The position numbers were made by a program, and so were the translations under genes. Shown piece by piece: positions 26,725 to 35,189 of a DNA stretch of 64,000 bases (positions are counted from its first letter, which is position 1; every line of letters starts with the position of its first letter). A model generated the notes under the pieces. It saw only the letters and a list, made by a program, of their open reading frames with translations, searched no databases and was not told the DNA's origin. Source of the stretch: JAFLCL01 sp039809495 (GTDB taxonomy: Bacteria > Myxococcota_A > Polyangia > Polyangiales > Sandaracinaceae); assembly GCA_039809495.1 (NCBI GenBank), contig JBDHVC010000006.1, forward strand, positions 51,063 to 115,062, given 5' to 3'.

Positions 26725-28098
26725 ATGGACGCCCCCGAGACCATCGGCCGCTACCGGATCGAGCGCCTGCTCGGGCAAGGCGCGATGGGCTCGGTCTACC
26801 TCGGCGTCGACCCCTCGCTCGAGCGCCGCGTCGCGGTCAAGACCGTGCGCAACCTCGATCTCGACGAAGCCGCGAAGAAGCGCTTCCTCGATCGCTTCCG
26901 CAACGAGGCGCGCGCCGCCGCCCGGCTCTCGCACCCCTCGATCGTGCAGGTCTACGACGTCGGCGACGAGCCGGGGCTCGGCCCCTACCTCGTCCTCGAG
27001 CTGATCGACGGCCCCTCGCTCAAGCAGGTGCTCCGCGACCGGGGCCCGCTCGAGCCGGCGGAGCTCGTCTCCGTGGCCGCGCAGCTCGCCGAGGCGATCG
27101 ACACGGCGCACGCCGCGGGCATCATCCACCGCGACATCAAGCCCGACAACGTGCTCGTGGGCGAGGGGTGCCGCGCGAAGCTCGCGGACTTCGGCGTCGC
27201 GCGGGTCCCCGACGCGGCGCTCACGCGCGAGGGGCAGTTCCTCGGCACGCCCTGCTACGCCGCGCCCGAGACGCTCTCGGCGGGTCGATACGGGCCCGCG
27301 ACGGACCTCTTCTCGTTCGCCGCGATGCTCTACGAGCTCGCGACCGGGGTGCGCGCCTTCCCCGGGGACGACGCCGTCGCCGTCGCGCACGCCGTCATCC
27401 ACGACGAGCCGATGCCTCCGAGCGAGGCGGGTCGGCGCGAGCTGCCCCGCGAGCTCGACGCCGTCCTCTTGCGCGGCCTCGCGAAGAGCGACGCGGAGCG
27501 GTATCCGAGCGCGCGCGCGCTCGTCGACGCGATCGACGACGCGCTGGTCGCGGCGGGGCGCCTGTCCTCTCCGGGCGAGCGCGAGCGCCCCAGGGCCTCG
27601 TCGCTGCTCCACGGCGAGAGCGCTCGACGCCGAGGGCTCCTCGGGATCGTCCTGCTCGCGCTGCTCGGGGCCGCGGCGCTGAGCGCGCACGCGCTCGGCG
27701 GCGTCGACGCGCTCCTCGACGCGCTCCTCTCCGCCGATCCGATCGCGGACGCGGGGGGCGTCGAGCTCGAGGCGGGCGAGGCGCTCCTCGTCGAGCCGCC
27801 TCGCCACCACGACGCCTCGAGCGGCGCCGCGCTCGCCACGGAGGCGGCCGACTCGTCGGACGCCGGGCTCGACGCGTCGGGCGCGCTCCTCGACGCCGCG
27901 CCCGCGAGCGACGCCGCGCGACCTCTCTCGCCTCGGGAGATCGAGGATCTCGCGAAGGACGAGCTCGACGCCGCGCGCGCGGCGATCGATCGCGGCGATC
28001 GCCGCGCCGCGCGGGCGCACCTCGATCGAGCGCGCGCGCTCGATCCGACGAGCGGCGATCTCGACGAGATCGAGGCGCTCCTCGCGCCCGAGCCCTGA
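26725..28098 (+). CDS. membrane-anchored Ser/Thr protein kinase
   Basis: The 457-residue kinase has a complete Hanks-type domain (about 10-270): glycine loop L-G-Q-G-A-M-G, Lys39 (ATP), H-R-D-I-K-P-D-N with catalytic Asp137 and Asn142, and D-F-G at 155-157. A hydrophobic helix near 304-325 would place the kinase in the cytoplasm and the C-terminus outside. After the membrane segment comes an Asp/Ala-rich linker and a final helical region (about 400-457) with D-A-A-R-A-A-I-D-R-G-D-x-R-A-A-R-A-H-L, reminiscent of a TPR. ATG at 26725 has GAGGAAAGG upstream. The gene ends exactly at repeat copy B. Confidence 0.92.
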   Translation: MDAPETIGRYRIERLLGQGAMGSVYLGVDPSLERRVAVKTVRNLDLDEAAKKRFLDRFRNEARAAARLSHPSIVQVYDVGDEPGLGPYLVLELIDGPSLKQVLRDRGPLEPAELVSVAAQLAEAIDTAHAAGIIHRDIKPDNVLVGEGCRAKLADFGVARVPDAALTREGQFLGTPCYAAPETLSAGRYGPATDLFSFAAMLYELATGVRAFPGDDAVAVAHAVIHDEPMPPSEAGRRELPRELDAVLLRGLAKSDAERYPSARALVDAIDDALVAAGRLSSPGERERPRASSLLHGESARRRGLLGIVLLALLGAAALSAHALGGVDALLDALLSADPIADAGGVELEAGEALLVEPPRHHDASSGAALATEAADSSDAGLDASGALLDAAPASDAARPLSPREIEDLAKDELDAARAAIDRGDRRAARAHLDRARALDPTSGDLDEIEALLAPEP

Positions 28099-28256
28099 CG
28101 GCGCGCCTCGCTCGACGTGATCCGCCCCGCCGAGGCGCGCTGGCTCGGCGGGAGGGAAGCTCGCGCCGACTCACTCGGCGTGAGGGGGCGGCTCGGGACG
28201 ACCCCTCCGACGAGGAAGGGACAGCACGAATCAGGGCAGCTGATTCATGCTGTGAG
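28096..28256 (+). repeat. four-hairpin dispersed element, copy B
   Basis: It starts at the TGA of the kinase gene. Hairpin 1: GCGCGCCTCG/CGAGGCGCGC around the conserved CTCGACGTGATCCG. Hairpin 2: CTCGCGCCGA/TCGGCGTGAG (10 bp with one G-T pair). Hairpin 3 is weak. Hairpin 4: CAGCACGAATCAG/CTGATTCATGCTG (12 of 13 pairs, loop GGCAG). The linkers match copy A (CTGGCTCGGCGGGAGG; CTCCGACGAGGAAGG). Confidence 0.85.
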
Positions 28257-28308
28257 CGCGCCGCGAGCGAGGGGTGACGCGCTCGCGCGAAGAGGCGAGA
28301 CTCGGGGC

Positions 28309-29253
28309 ATGAAGCGCCCCGTCGTCACCGCCCTCTGTGTCCTCGCCTCGATCGCCGTCGTGGGCTGCGAGGAGCCGATCGAGCGCGCGAACTCCGACGC
28401 CTACGCCGCCGACGCGCTCGATCTCGACGCGGGCACCCCGCTCGATGGGGGCGGGGCCTCGATCGACGGCTCGCTCGGCGTCGACGCGTTCCTGGCGATG
28501 GACGCGTCGAGCCTCCCCGACGCGGCGATGGGCCCCGACGCGTCGTGGGGGAGCTGCACCGTCGCCGGGCGGATGGGGACGTGCATGCCGACGTCCCTCT
28601 GCGAGGGGACGTCGACGCCGGGCTACTGCCCTGGGCCGGCGGACATCCAGTGCTGCACCTCGAGCGATCCCGTCGGATCGCACACGGCCGCCGACATCAT
28701 CGCGCGCCTCGGCGCGTGCGTGCGGATCGGAGGCGACTACGCGAAGGACTCGGGCGGCACGGCAAACATCCCGATCTGCCAGACGGGGAGCGTGGTGTGG
28801 TGGACGGCGGACATGGACATCGACTGCGACGGCGGCCGCGGCGCCGCGTGCATGGCCGATCCCTACTACCAGGCCGAGACGGCCTTCGTGGACTCGCACG
28901 GTCAGCCCCTCGACGCGAGCACCCTCCCGTACATCGTGATCCCGGGCGAGTCGTCGCGCTTTCGTTACACCGAGCACGGGATCCGCGGCGGCCAGGTCGC
29001 GCTCGTGATCTACGAGGGCCGCCTCGCGTGGGGCATCTTCGGCGACGTCGGCCCGCAGGCGATCATCGGCGAGGCGTCCTACGCGATGGCCGAGGCCCTC
29101 GGCATCCCCTCGAGCCCGATCTCGGGGGGCGTCGGCTCGGGCGTCACCTACCTCGTCTTCACCGGCGCGGACGCGCGCGTGAGCCGCAAGGAGGATCACG
29201 ACGAGGCCGTCCGCATGGGCGGCGCGCTGCTCGACGCGTTCATGTCGCCGTGA
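28309..29253 (+). CDS. predicted GH75-type chitosanase lipoprotein
   Basis: The 314-residue product has a lipobox (V-V-G-C, Cys20) and an Asp/Ala/Gly-rich linker with several serines (about 26-80). A Cys-rich stretch at 83-116 may be a small disulfide domain. The C-terminal domain (about 125-314) carries motifs of glycoside hydrolase family 75 chitosanases: D-M-D-I-D-C-D-G at 168-175, G-D-V-G-P at 245-249 and I-G-E-A-S-Y at 253-258. In that family an Asp and a Glu in these segments are catalytic, so it would cleave chitosan-like beta-1,4-glucosamine polymers. GH75 is best known from fungi; a prey- or matrix-directed role would suit a predatory bacterium but is inference. Confidence 0.72.
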   Translation: MKRPVVTALCVLASIAVVGCEEPIERANSDAYAADALDLDAGTPLDGGGASIDGSLGVDAFLAMDASSLPDAAMGPDASWGSCTVAGRMGTCMPTSLCEGTSTPGYCPGPADIQCCTSSDPVGSHTAADIIARLGACVRIGGDYAKDSGGTANIPICQTGSVVWWTADMDIDCDGGRGAACMADPYYQAETAFVDSHGQPLDASTLPYIVIPGESSRFRYTEHGIRGGQVALVIYEGRLAWGIFGDVGPQAIIGEASYAMAEALGIPSSPISGGVGSGVTYLVFTGADARVSRKEDHDEAVRMGGALLDAFMSP

Positions 29254-29314
29254 CTCGAGCGAGGACCTCCGCGCGCGAGGTGACGACGACGTTTTTCGAG
29301 GCGAGGATACCGAA

Positions 29315-30502
29315 ATGCTGACCGATGAGGAGCTCCGCGCGCTGGCTGCCGACCTGGAGTCGGACCGCGTCGAGCGCAAGCGCGTGCTGAATAGCTCGAC
29401 GAGGGACAAGATCGCCCAGACGATCTGCGCCTACGCCAACGATCTCCCGGCGCACGGCGCGCCGGGCGTCGTGCTCGTCGGCATGAACGACGACGGCACC
29501 ACGTCGGGGCTCGACGTGAACGACAAGCTGCTCCTCGACCTGGGTGGCATCCGCAGCGACGGAAACATCCTCCCGCTGCCGATCGTCACGGTTCGCAAGG
29601 TCCGGATCGGCTCGGACGACGTCGCGGCCGTCGTCGTGGAGCCTCACCCCGACCCGCCCGTTCGCTACGAGGGGCGCGTCTGGATCCGAGTCGGGCCACG
29701 GCTCGCGACGGCGAGCCGTGACGATGAGCGCATCCTCGTCGAACGTCGTCGAGCCAGCGACCTCCCGTTCGACAGAACGCCGGTTCACGGCGCGAGCGTC
29801 GCCGACCTCGACGGCACCATGTTCGCGCAGTCCTACCTGCCCGCGGCCGTGAGCGCGGACGTCTTGGCCGAGAACGGTCGAAGCCGTGCGGAGCAGCTCC
29901 AGGCCCTACACCTGCTGGCACGAGGCGGTGAGCCGAACGTCACGGCGATCCTGTTGCTCGGTGTGGATCCAGGATCCTGGTTTCCGATGGCGTACGTCCA
30001 GTTCGTCCGTTGGGGTGGGAGCGACATGGATGCGCCCATTCTCGATCAGAAGGAGCTGCGAGGCCCGCTGCCGCAAGTGCTGCGCGATGCGGACGCGATC
30101 GCTCGCCTGAACATCCGGACGGAGACGCAGATCGAGGGTGGCTCGACCGAGCAGCGCCGCCCGGACTACCCCATCACCGCGATCGAGCAATTGCTTCGAA
30201 ACGCCGTCCTCCATCGAAGCTACGAGGTTCAGGCACCGATCTACTGGTACTGGTTCGACGATCGGATCGAGATCCACAGCCCCGGTGGGCTCTACGGGCG
30301 GGTGACGCCGGAGGTCTTCGGTGAGATGACGGACTACCGAAACCCCGGTGTCGCCGAGGGGCTACGGGTGCTCGGCTTCGTCCAGCGCTTCGGGTGGGGC
30401 GTTCGTGCCGCGCGTCGTCGCTGCGCAGAGAACGGGAACCCACCGCCAGAATTCCAATTCCAGCCCTCGGCCGTGCTCGCCACCCTTCGGAGGCGGCGAT
30501 GA
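29315..30502 (+). CDS. AlbA_2/Schlafen-like domain plus C-terminal ATPase domain protein
   Basis: The 395-residue protein resembles the COG2865 type. An N-terminal AlbA_2 (Schlafen-like) nucleic-acid-binding domain (about 14-130) has E-R-K-R at 19-22, D-L-P, G-V-V-L-V-G-M-N-D-D-G and E-G-R-V-W-I-R-V-G; a GHKL-type ATP-binding domain follows (about 285-380) with E-Q-L-L-R-N-A-V-L-H-R-S-Y. Such proteins act as transcription regulators or as parts of defence modules. The next gene, a ParA-like ATPase, starts within this gene's stop (ATGA), so the two are translationally coupled. Codon use looks less extreme in GC than its neighbours (AAT, ATA and similar codons appear), suggesting acquisition from elsewhere. 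Confidence 0.8.
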   Translation: MLTDEELRALAADLESDRVERKRVLNSSTRDKIAQTICAYANDLPAHGAPGVVLVGMNDDGTTSGLDVNDKLLLDLGGIRSDGNILPLPIVTVRKVRIGSDDVAAVVVEPHPDPPVRYEGRVWIRVGPRLATASRDDERILVERRRASDLPFDRTPVHGASVADLDGTMFAQSYLPAAVSADVLAENGRSRAEQLQALHLLARGGEPNVTAILLLGVDPGSWFPMAYVQFVRWGGSDMDAPILDQKELRGPLPQVLRDADAIARLNIRTETQIEGGSTEQRRPDYPITAIEQLLRNAVLHRSYEVQAPIYWYWFDDRIEIHSPGGLYGRVTPEVFGEMTDYRNPGVAEGLRVLGFVQRFGWGVRAARRRCAENGNPPPEFQFQPSAVLATLRRRR

Positions 30503-31488
30503 AGGCGCTCGCGTTCTTCCACAACAAGGGCGGCGTCGGGAAGACGTCGCTTCTCTACCACCTCGGCTGGGCGTTCGCCGACGCGGGTCACCGAGTGCTG
30601 CTCGCCGACCTCGACCCGCAGTCGAACCTCACCGCCATGTGCATCGCCGAGGAGCGCGTGGAGGAGCTTTGGAGCGAGCAGGACGCCGCACGAGCGACGA
30701 TCCGTGGGGCGGTGGATCCCATCGTTCAAGGCACCGGAGACATCCAGATACCCCACGTCGAGCGCCTCGCTCCCAAGCTCGGCCTGCTCCCAGGAGACAT
30801 CCGCCTCACCGACTTCGAGCAGAAACTGTCGGACGCCTGGCCGCGGTGCATGGACGCGGACCCGGCGGCGTTTCGGATCGCGTCGAGCCTCTCGCGGGTC
30901 GTCGCCTCGGCGGCCGAAGCCTGGGAGGCGAGCTTCGTATTCATCGACGTCGGGCCGAACCTCGGCGCGATCAATCGATCCGCGCTCATCCTCGCGAGCG
31001 ACGTCCTCACCCCCGTCGGCGCCGACCTGTTCTCCATCCAAGGCCTGAAGAACCTGGGGCCGACGCTCGGTCGCTGGCGACGCGAGTGGCAGGAGCGCCG
31101 TGAGCGGAACCCCATATCGGACCTCCCCCTCGCCGCGGGAGCCATGCGACCCATCGGTTACGTCGTGATGCAGCCGAACCAGTACGGCGGCGAGGTGACC
31201 CGCGCGTATGCGGACTGGCTCGGCAAGATCCCCTCGACCTATCATGGGGTGATGCTCGGAGAGGTCGTCCCCGCGACCCTCTCGGTCACCGACGACCCCT
31301 ACTGTCTCGGCGTCTTGCGCCATTACCGCAGCCTGATGCCGATGGCGCAGACGGCGCGCAAGCCGATCTTCAAGCTGACGGCGGCGGACGGTGCCATCGG
31401 GGCTCACGCGCGAGCCGTGCAGGCGATCGGCGGCGAGCTGCGCCGCTTGTCCGAGGTGGTCCGAGCGCGCGTCGAGGACGCCTCGTGA
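30499..31488 (+). CDS. ParA/MinD-family ATPase (AAA_31-like)
   Basis: The 329-residue protein begins with the deviant Walker A of ParA ATPases, K-G-G-V-G-K-T at 10-16, where the first Lys contacts the other subunit of the dimer. Walker A' is L-A-D-L-D-P-Q-S-N-L-T near 35-45 and Walker B is V-F-I-D-V-G-P-N near 149-156. ParA proteins move DNA or protein cargo on the nucleoid, but this one is paired with an AlbA_2 protein and not with a ParB-like gene. There is no centromere-like iteron array nearby. The start overlaps the previous stop. Use in a defence or mobile-element module is plausible; chromosome segregation is less so because the context lacks parB. Confidence 0.85.
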   Translation: MKALAFFHNKGGVGKTSLLYHLGWAFADAGHRVLLADLDPQSNLTAMCIAEERVEELWSEQDAARATIRGAVDPIVQGTGDIQIPHVERLAPKLGLLPGDIRLTDFEQKLSDAWPRCMDADPAAFRIASSLSRVVASAAEAWEASFVFIDVGPNLGAINRSALILASDVLTPVGADLFSIQGLKNLGPTLGRWRREWQERRERNPISDLPLAAGAMRPIGYVVMQPNQYGGEVTRAYADWLGKIPSTYHGVMLGEVVPATLSVTDDPYCLGVLRHYRSLMPMAQTARKPIFKLTAADGAIGAHARAVQAIGGELRRLSEVVRARVEDAS

Positions 31489-31537
31489 GCCGAGGGTCGG
31501 GGTGATCGACGCCCGCGCGTCGGCGCTAGCCGGCGCG

Positions 31538-31697
31538 CCCACGGCACGAATCCGTTGCCCTGATCCGTACGGCTCCTTCCTCGTCGGGGGGGCTGCCCAG
31601 AGCCGCTCCCTCACGCCGAGTGAATCGCGGGAGCCTCCCACCCGCCGAGCCAGCGTGCCTCCGCGGGGCGGATCACGTCGAGCTCCGCGCGCCGTCA
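31538..31697 (-). repeat. four-hairpin dispersed element, copy C
   Basis: It lies downstream of pyk (minus strand), starting at its TGA. The first and last stems are less perfect than in copies A and B (for example 8 of 11 pairs in the outermost arm), but the linkers TGGCTCGGCGGG and GACGAGGAAGGA are retained. Copies B and C bracket the 28.1-31.7 kb segment. Confidence 0.78.
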
Positions 31698-33101
31698 GAG
31701 GCGGTGGAGCTTGATCGTGTTCGTGCTGGTCGAGAGCGGCCAGCCGATGACGAGCGCGAATTCGTCGCCGCGCTCGCAGAGCTTCTCGCGCGCGAGGAGC
31801 GAGCACGCGAGGCGGAGCGCCTCCTCGAGATCGTCGGGCGGGATCTCGACGCGCGGGACGACCCCCCACTCGAGGGCTAGGCGCGAGGCCACCTCGACGC
31901 GCGAGGCGATGGCGATGACGGGGGCGCGCGGGCGGTTCTCGGCGAGCACGCGCGCGGTGCGTCCGTCGCGCGTGAAGGTGACGATGGCCTTGAGCGAGAG
32001 GAGGTAGCTCAGGCGCGCGGCGGCCGTCGCGGCCGCGTTCGTGAAGCCCCAGGCCTCGTGGACGTAGGCGAGCTCGTTCGCGCGCTTCGTCGAGCGGAAG
32101 AGCTCGCGCTCCACGTCGCGCGCGATCGCGTCCATCATCTGGACCGCCTCGATCGGGTACTTCCCGCTCGCCGTCTCGCCCGAGAGCATGATCGCGTCCG
32201 TTCCGTCGAGGATCGCGTTCGCGACGTCCGCGGCCTCGGCGCGCGTCGGGCGCGGGTTGCGGATCATCGAGTCGAGCATCTGCGTCGCCGTGATCACGAG
32301 CTTTCCGCGCGCGTTCACCTCTCGGATGATCCGCTTCTGGATGAGCGGGACGAATTCCGAGCCGACCTCGACGCCCAGATCGCCGCGCGCGACCATCGCG
32401 CCGCCGTCGCACGCGTCGAGGATGGCCTCGAGGTTCTCCACCGCCTCGGGCTTCTCGATCTTCGCGATGATGGGCGTGCCGCGCGCGATCGCCTTCGCCT
32501 CCTCCACGTCCTCGGGCCGTCGCACGAAGGAGAGGGCGAGGTAGTCGACGCGCAGCGTCTCGACCGCGAAGAGGAGATCCTCGCGATCCTTCGGGGTGAG
32601 GGCGGGCGTCGAGAGCCGCGCGCCGGGCACGTTGAGCCCCTTGCGATCGCTCAGCTCGCCGCCGACCTCCACCTCGGTGACGACGTCGGTCGTCGTCGTC
32701 GAGACGACGCGCAGGCGGAGCAGGCCGTCGTCGAGGAGGATGATCGTGCCGGCCGTGACGTCGCTCGGGAGGGGCTCGTACGTCTGCGATACGATGCTCG
32801 CGTCGCCAGGCACGTCGCGCGTCGTCAGCGTGAAGCGCTGCCCGACCTCGAGCGTGATCGGGCCCCCCGGGAAGCGCCCGATCCGCATCTTGGGGCCGCA
32901 GAGGTCGGCGAGCAGGGCGATGGGGCGGCCCGCTCGCGCGCTCGCCTCGCGCACGAGCCGCGCGGCCTCGGCGTGCCCCTCGTGCGTCCCGTGCGAGAAG
33001 TTGAGCCGGGCGCAGTCCATCCCGGCGTCGACGAGCTTCGCGATCATCTCGGCGTTCAGGACGGCGGGGCCGAGGGTGCAGACGATCTTCACGCGCCTCA
33101 T
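31695..33101 (-). CDS. pyk: pyruvate kinase
   Basis: Pyk transfers phosphate from phosphoenolpyruvate to ADP at the end of glycolysis. The 468-residue product has the family motifs: T-L-G-P-A, R-L-N-F-S-H-G near 33-39, active-site K-I-E-K-P-E-A near 218-224 (the Lys of PEP chemistry), M-V-A-R-G-D-L-G-V-E near 237-246, Mg2+/K+ residues, and A-T-Q-M-L-D-S-M. The C-terminal regulatory domain (about 345-468) is complete. The final residues K-L-H-R-L end the gene immediately before the stop-linked motif of repeat copy C. Confidence 0.97.
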   Translation of the reverse strand: MRRVKIVCTLGPAVLNAEMIAKLVDAGMDCARLNFSHGTHEGHAEAARLVREASARAGRPIALLADLCGPKMRIGRFPGGPITLEVGQRFTLTTRDVPGDASIVSQTYEPLPSDVTAGTIILLDDGLLRLRVVSTTTTDVVTEVEVGGELSDRKGLNVPGARLSTPALTPKDREDLLFAVETLRVDYLALSFVRRPEDVEEAKAIARGTPIIAKIEKPEAVENLEAILDACDGGAMVARGDLGVEVGSEFVPLIQKRIIREVNARGKLVITATQMLDSMIRNPRPTRAEAADVANAILDGTDAIMLSGETASGKYPIEAVQMMDAIARDVERELFRSTKRANELAYVHEAWGFTNAAATAAARLSYLLSLKAIVTFTRDGRTARVLAENRPRAPVIAIASRVEVASRLALEWGVVPRVEIPPDDLEEALRLACSLLAREKLCERGDEFALVIGWPLSTSTNTIKLHRL

Positions 33102-33207
33102 GCCGACGTTCTAACGCATCGCGGGGGCGAGGGGGGAGCCCGCGTGGGCGCGCGCGCGAGGGCCGCGCGCTGGGCTCCTCGGCGACGTTTGGGGTAGGCT
33201 CGCGCCG

Positions 33208-33441
33208 ATGTCCGTACGCACGACGAACGCCACCCAGCGGCTCGACATGATGCTCGTCCAGGCGGAGCACTTCCTCGCGAACGGCCTGCGCGGCGAGGCG
33301 CTGGCGCGCGCACGGCAGCTCCTCGCCCACGCCGATCGCGAGCTCCTCACGCAGGACGCCGACGTCCGCCCCGCGATCGAGATGCGGCGCTCGCTCGCGC
33401 GCCGCTTCCTCGAGGAGAACGCGCCCCCGCGTCACGGGTGA
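33208..33441 (+). CDS. small helical protein of unknown function
   Basis: The 77-residue product is all-helical by composition, with repeated Ala/Leu/Arg/Glu and no cysteine. It resembles a short TPR-like or coiled-coil unit (A-E-H-F-L-A-N-G-L-R-G-E-A-L-A-R-A-R-Q-L). It is divergent from pyk (106 nt) and ends 3 nt before the next gene, so it probably forms an operon with the exported protein. No function assigned. Confidence 0.6.
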   Translation: MSVRTTNATQRLDMMLVQAEHFLANGLRGEALARARQLLAHADRELLTQDADVRPAIEMRRSLARRFLEENAPPRHG

Positions 33442-33444
33442 GGC

Positions 33445-34476
33445 GTGGGCGTGCGCCACGCGCTCTCGGGGTCGTGGGCTCGGTGGGGGCTCGAGGGGCT
33501 CCTCGCTCTCGCGTCGCTCGTCGTCTCCATCGGCGCGGTCGCGTCCGCGGATGACGAGCCGCGCCCGAGCGCGGGGCGGCTCACGAGCGCGCCGCTCGTG
33601 ACGAGCCCCTCGCGTCGGATGGCGATCGACGTCGGGCGCCCGCTCGTCCTGCGCACCGGGTTCATCCCGGATCCCGTGGTCGTGCGCGGCCAGACGGCGC
33701 CGGACGCTCCGCTCTCGCGCCTCTCGCCCGACTGCGCGGGCCTCTCGAGCAGCGCGCCCACGCAGCGCGTCACGCTCGAGGGGCGCTTCGGCTTCTTGCG
33801 GATCTTCGCGACGAGCGCCGCGGACCTCACCCTCGCGGTCCAGACCCCCTCGGGCGTCGTGTGCAGCGACGATCGCTTCGGGCGGCACCCCGCGATCGAG
33901 GGGCGCTTCGCGCCCGGCGAGCTCTCGATCTGGGTCGGGGTCAAGGGCGACCCCCCGCGGCGCGCCGAGCCCTTCGAGATCGAGCTCACGGAGACGCGGA
34001 GCGTTCGCCCGGGCGTGCGGAGCGGCGAAGAGGGCGAGCGGCTCGCGCTCGCGATCGAGGCGGGGCTCGACGTCGAGGCGGAGCGCGGCACGAGCGGCGA
34101 TCTCCGGCTCCGCCACGGCTTCTTGCCCGATCCGCGCGAGCTCACGGGCGCGCTCGCGCCGAGCCGATCGGTCGACGCGAGCGGGCTGACCGATCGCTGC
34201 GCGGGGCGCGTGGCGAGCGCGCCGAGCCACGTGCTCACGCTCCGCGACGCGCTCGACTTCTTCCAGCTCTACGTGGTCGAGGCGCCCGAGGACGTGACCC
34301 TCGTCGTGGTCGGCCCCGACGGATCGCTCGAGTGCGACACCTCGGAGGGAGGGCGCGCGCGCGTCACGCGGGACGCCTGGCCCGAGGGCGCCTATCGGAT
34401 CTACGTCGGCGCGGCCCGCGCCGAGGCGGCCTTCCCCTACCGGCTCGGCGTGAGCGAGATCCGTCGCGTCCGCTGA
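33445..34476 (+). CDS. exported protein with two tandem beta-domains
   Basis: The 343-residue product begins with a signal-like hydrophobic segment (about 16-33) from a GTG start. The mature region contains a domain repeated twice (about 50-180 and 205-340). Each has G-F-I/L-P-D-P, a C-A-G motif, S-A-P-x-x-x-x-T-L followed by F-x-L/R-I-F or F-Q-L-Y, a core L-x-V-x-G/T-P-x-G-x-x-C and a D-x-W or E-G-x-Y tail. The two cysteines in each copy probably form a disulfide. This looks like an internal duplication producing two similar extracellular domains, perhaps for polymer or prey-surface binding. Confidence 0.72.
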   Translation: MGVRHALSGSWARWGLEGLLALASLVVSIGAVASADDEPRPSAGRLTSAPLVTSPSRRMAIDVGRPLVLRTGFIPDPVVVRGQTAPDAPLSRLSPDCAGLSSSAPTQRVTLEGRFGFLRIFATSAADLTLAVQTPSGVVCSDDRFGRHPAIEGRFAPGELSIWVGVKGDPPRRAEPFEIELTETRSVRPGVRSGEEGERLALAIEAGLDVEAERGTSGDLRLRHGFLPDPRELTGALAPSRSVDASGLTDRCAGRVASAPSHVLTLRDALDFFQLYVVEAPEDVTLVVVGPDGSLECDTSEGGRARVTRDAWPEGAYRIYVGAARAEAAFPYRLGVSEIRRVR

Positions 34477-34558
34477 TCACCGCACGACCTCGCGCGCGGG
34501 CTGCTCCGCGCATGGGCGCGCGCGCGGCCGCGCCGCCCTCGGATCGGCACCGTCGCGC

Positions 34559-35068
34559 TCAAGGGCCGTAGCGCGTGTCGAGCTCGCTCGGATCGACGCG
34601 GCCGTGGAGCGCGTCGTCCGCGGGCGCAGCGGCGCCGCCGCGCGGATCGAGCACGTGCGCCTCGGCGCGGAGCGGGAGATCGACCTCGATCGCCTCGGTG
34701 CGCGAGAGGCCGAGCATGCTCGTGCTCCCCGAGGCGCGGATCGCGTAGACGCGGCTCGTCCCGCCGATCGTCCGCCCGAGCTGCGGGACGAGCGCGCCGA
34801 TCGGGCCGAGGCCCGCCTCGTCGTGCGAGGACACCTCGAGGCTCGACAGCGTGACCTCGTGCGCGCGCGCGATGGCGCGGACCTCGTCCTCGACCTCGGC
34901 GTTCGTCGGGAGCCGCCCGCCGCGCGCGTAGCCGATGGCGCGCACCTCGACGCGCACGTCGCGGAGCCTCGCGCTCGTCGTCACCCGCGCGTCGACCCAC
35001 GCGCCGAGCGCGCCGAGCCCCGCGAGGATCGCGACGGGGACGAGGGCCCGCTTCGGCTCGAGCTGCAT
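34559..35068 (-). CDS. membrane-anchored protein of unknown function
   Basis: The 169-residue product has an N-terminal hydrophobic helix (about 8-25) that is probably an uncleaved anchor and an extracytoplasmic alpha/beta domain with repeated V-x-V-R motifs. It ends with D-T-R-Y-G-P. It is divergent from the next operon (121 nt) and convergent with the two-domain exported protein. No family was recognised. Confidence 0.55.
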   Translation of the reverse strand: MQLEPKRALVPVAILAGLGALGAWVDARVTTSARLRDVRVEVRAIGYARGGRLPTNAEVEDEVRAIARAHEVTLSSLEVSSHDEAGLGPIGALVPQLGRTIGGTSRVYAIRASGSTSMLGLSRTEAIEVDLPLRAEAHVLDPRGGAAAPADDALHGRVDPSELDTRYGP

Positions 35069-35189
35069 CGCGCCCGAGGATAGATCGCGCCGGCTGGGGC
35101 CGGGGAGCCGCTCGTCGGGCGCGCGCCGAGCACGCCGCCGGCCCTCACGGGGCGCTCGGGGCTCGGCCCGGGCGTGATAGCTTCGCGGC
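35069..35189. promoter_or_regulatory. divergent promoter region of the MoxR-VWA operon
   Basis: These 121 bp hold the promoter for the five-gene MoxR-VWA operon and for the minus-strand anchored protein. No operator was identified. Confidence 0.35.

Noticed and set aside
24415..28020. 1201-codon minus-strand frame overlapping the same genes
   Set aside because: Same reason: the real genes in this stretch are supported by catalytic motifs and ribosome-binding sites.
24240..28277. 1345-codon plus-strand open frame across the radical SAM, glycosyltransferase and kinase genes
   Set aside because: It is antisense or out of frame with well-recognised genes over most of its length and is rich in Arg/Ala/Glu, as expected from a GC-rich strand where stops are rare. 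No family motif is seen.
28099..28308. tRNA or small RNA gene in the intergenic region
   Set aside because: The hairpins do not form a cloverleaf, there is no CCA or anticodon arm, and the same element occurs after other genes.
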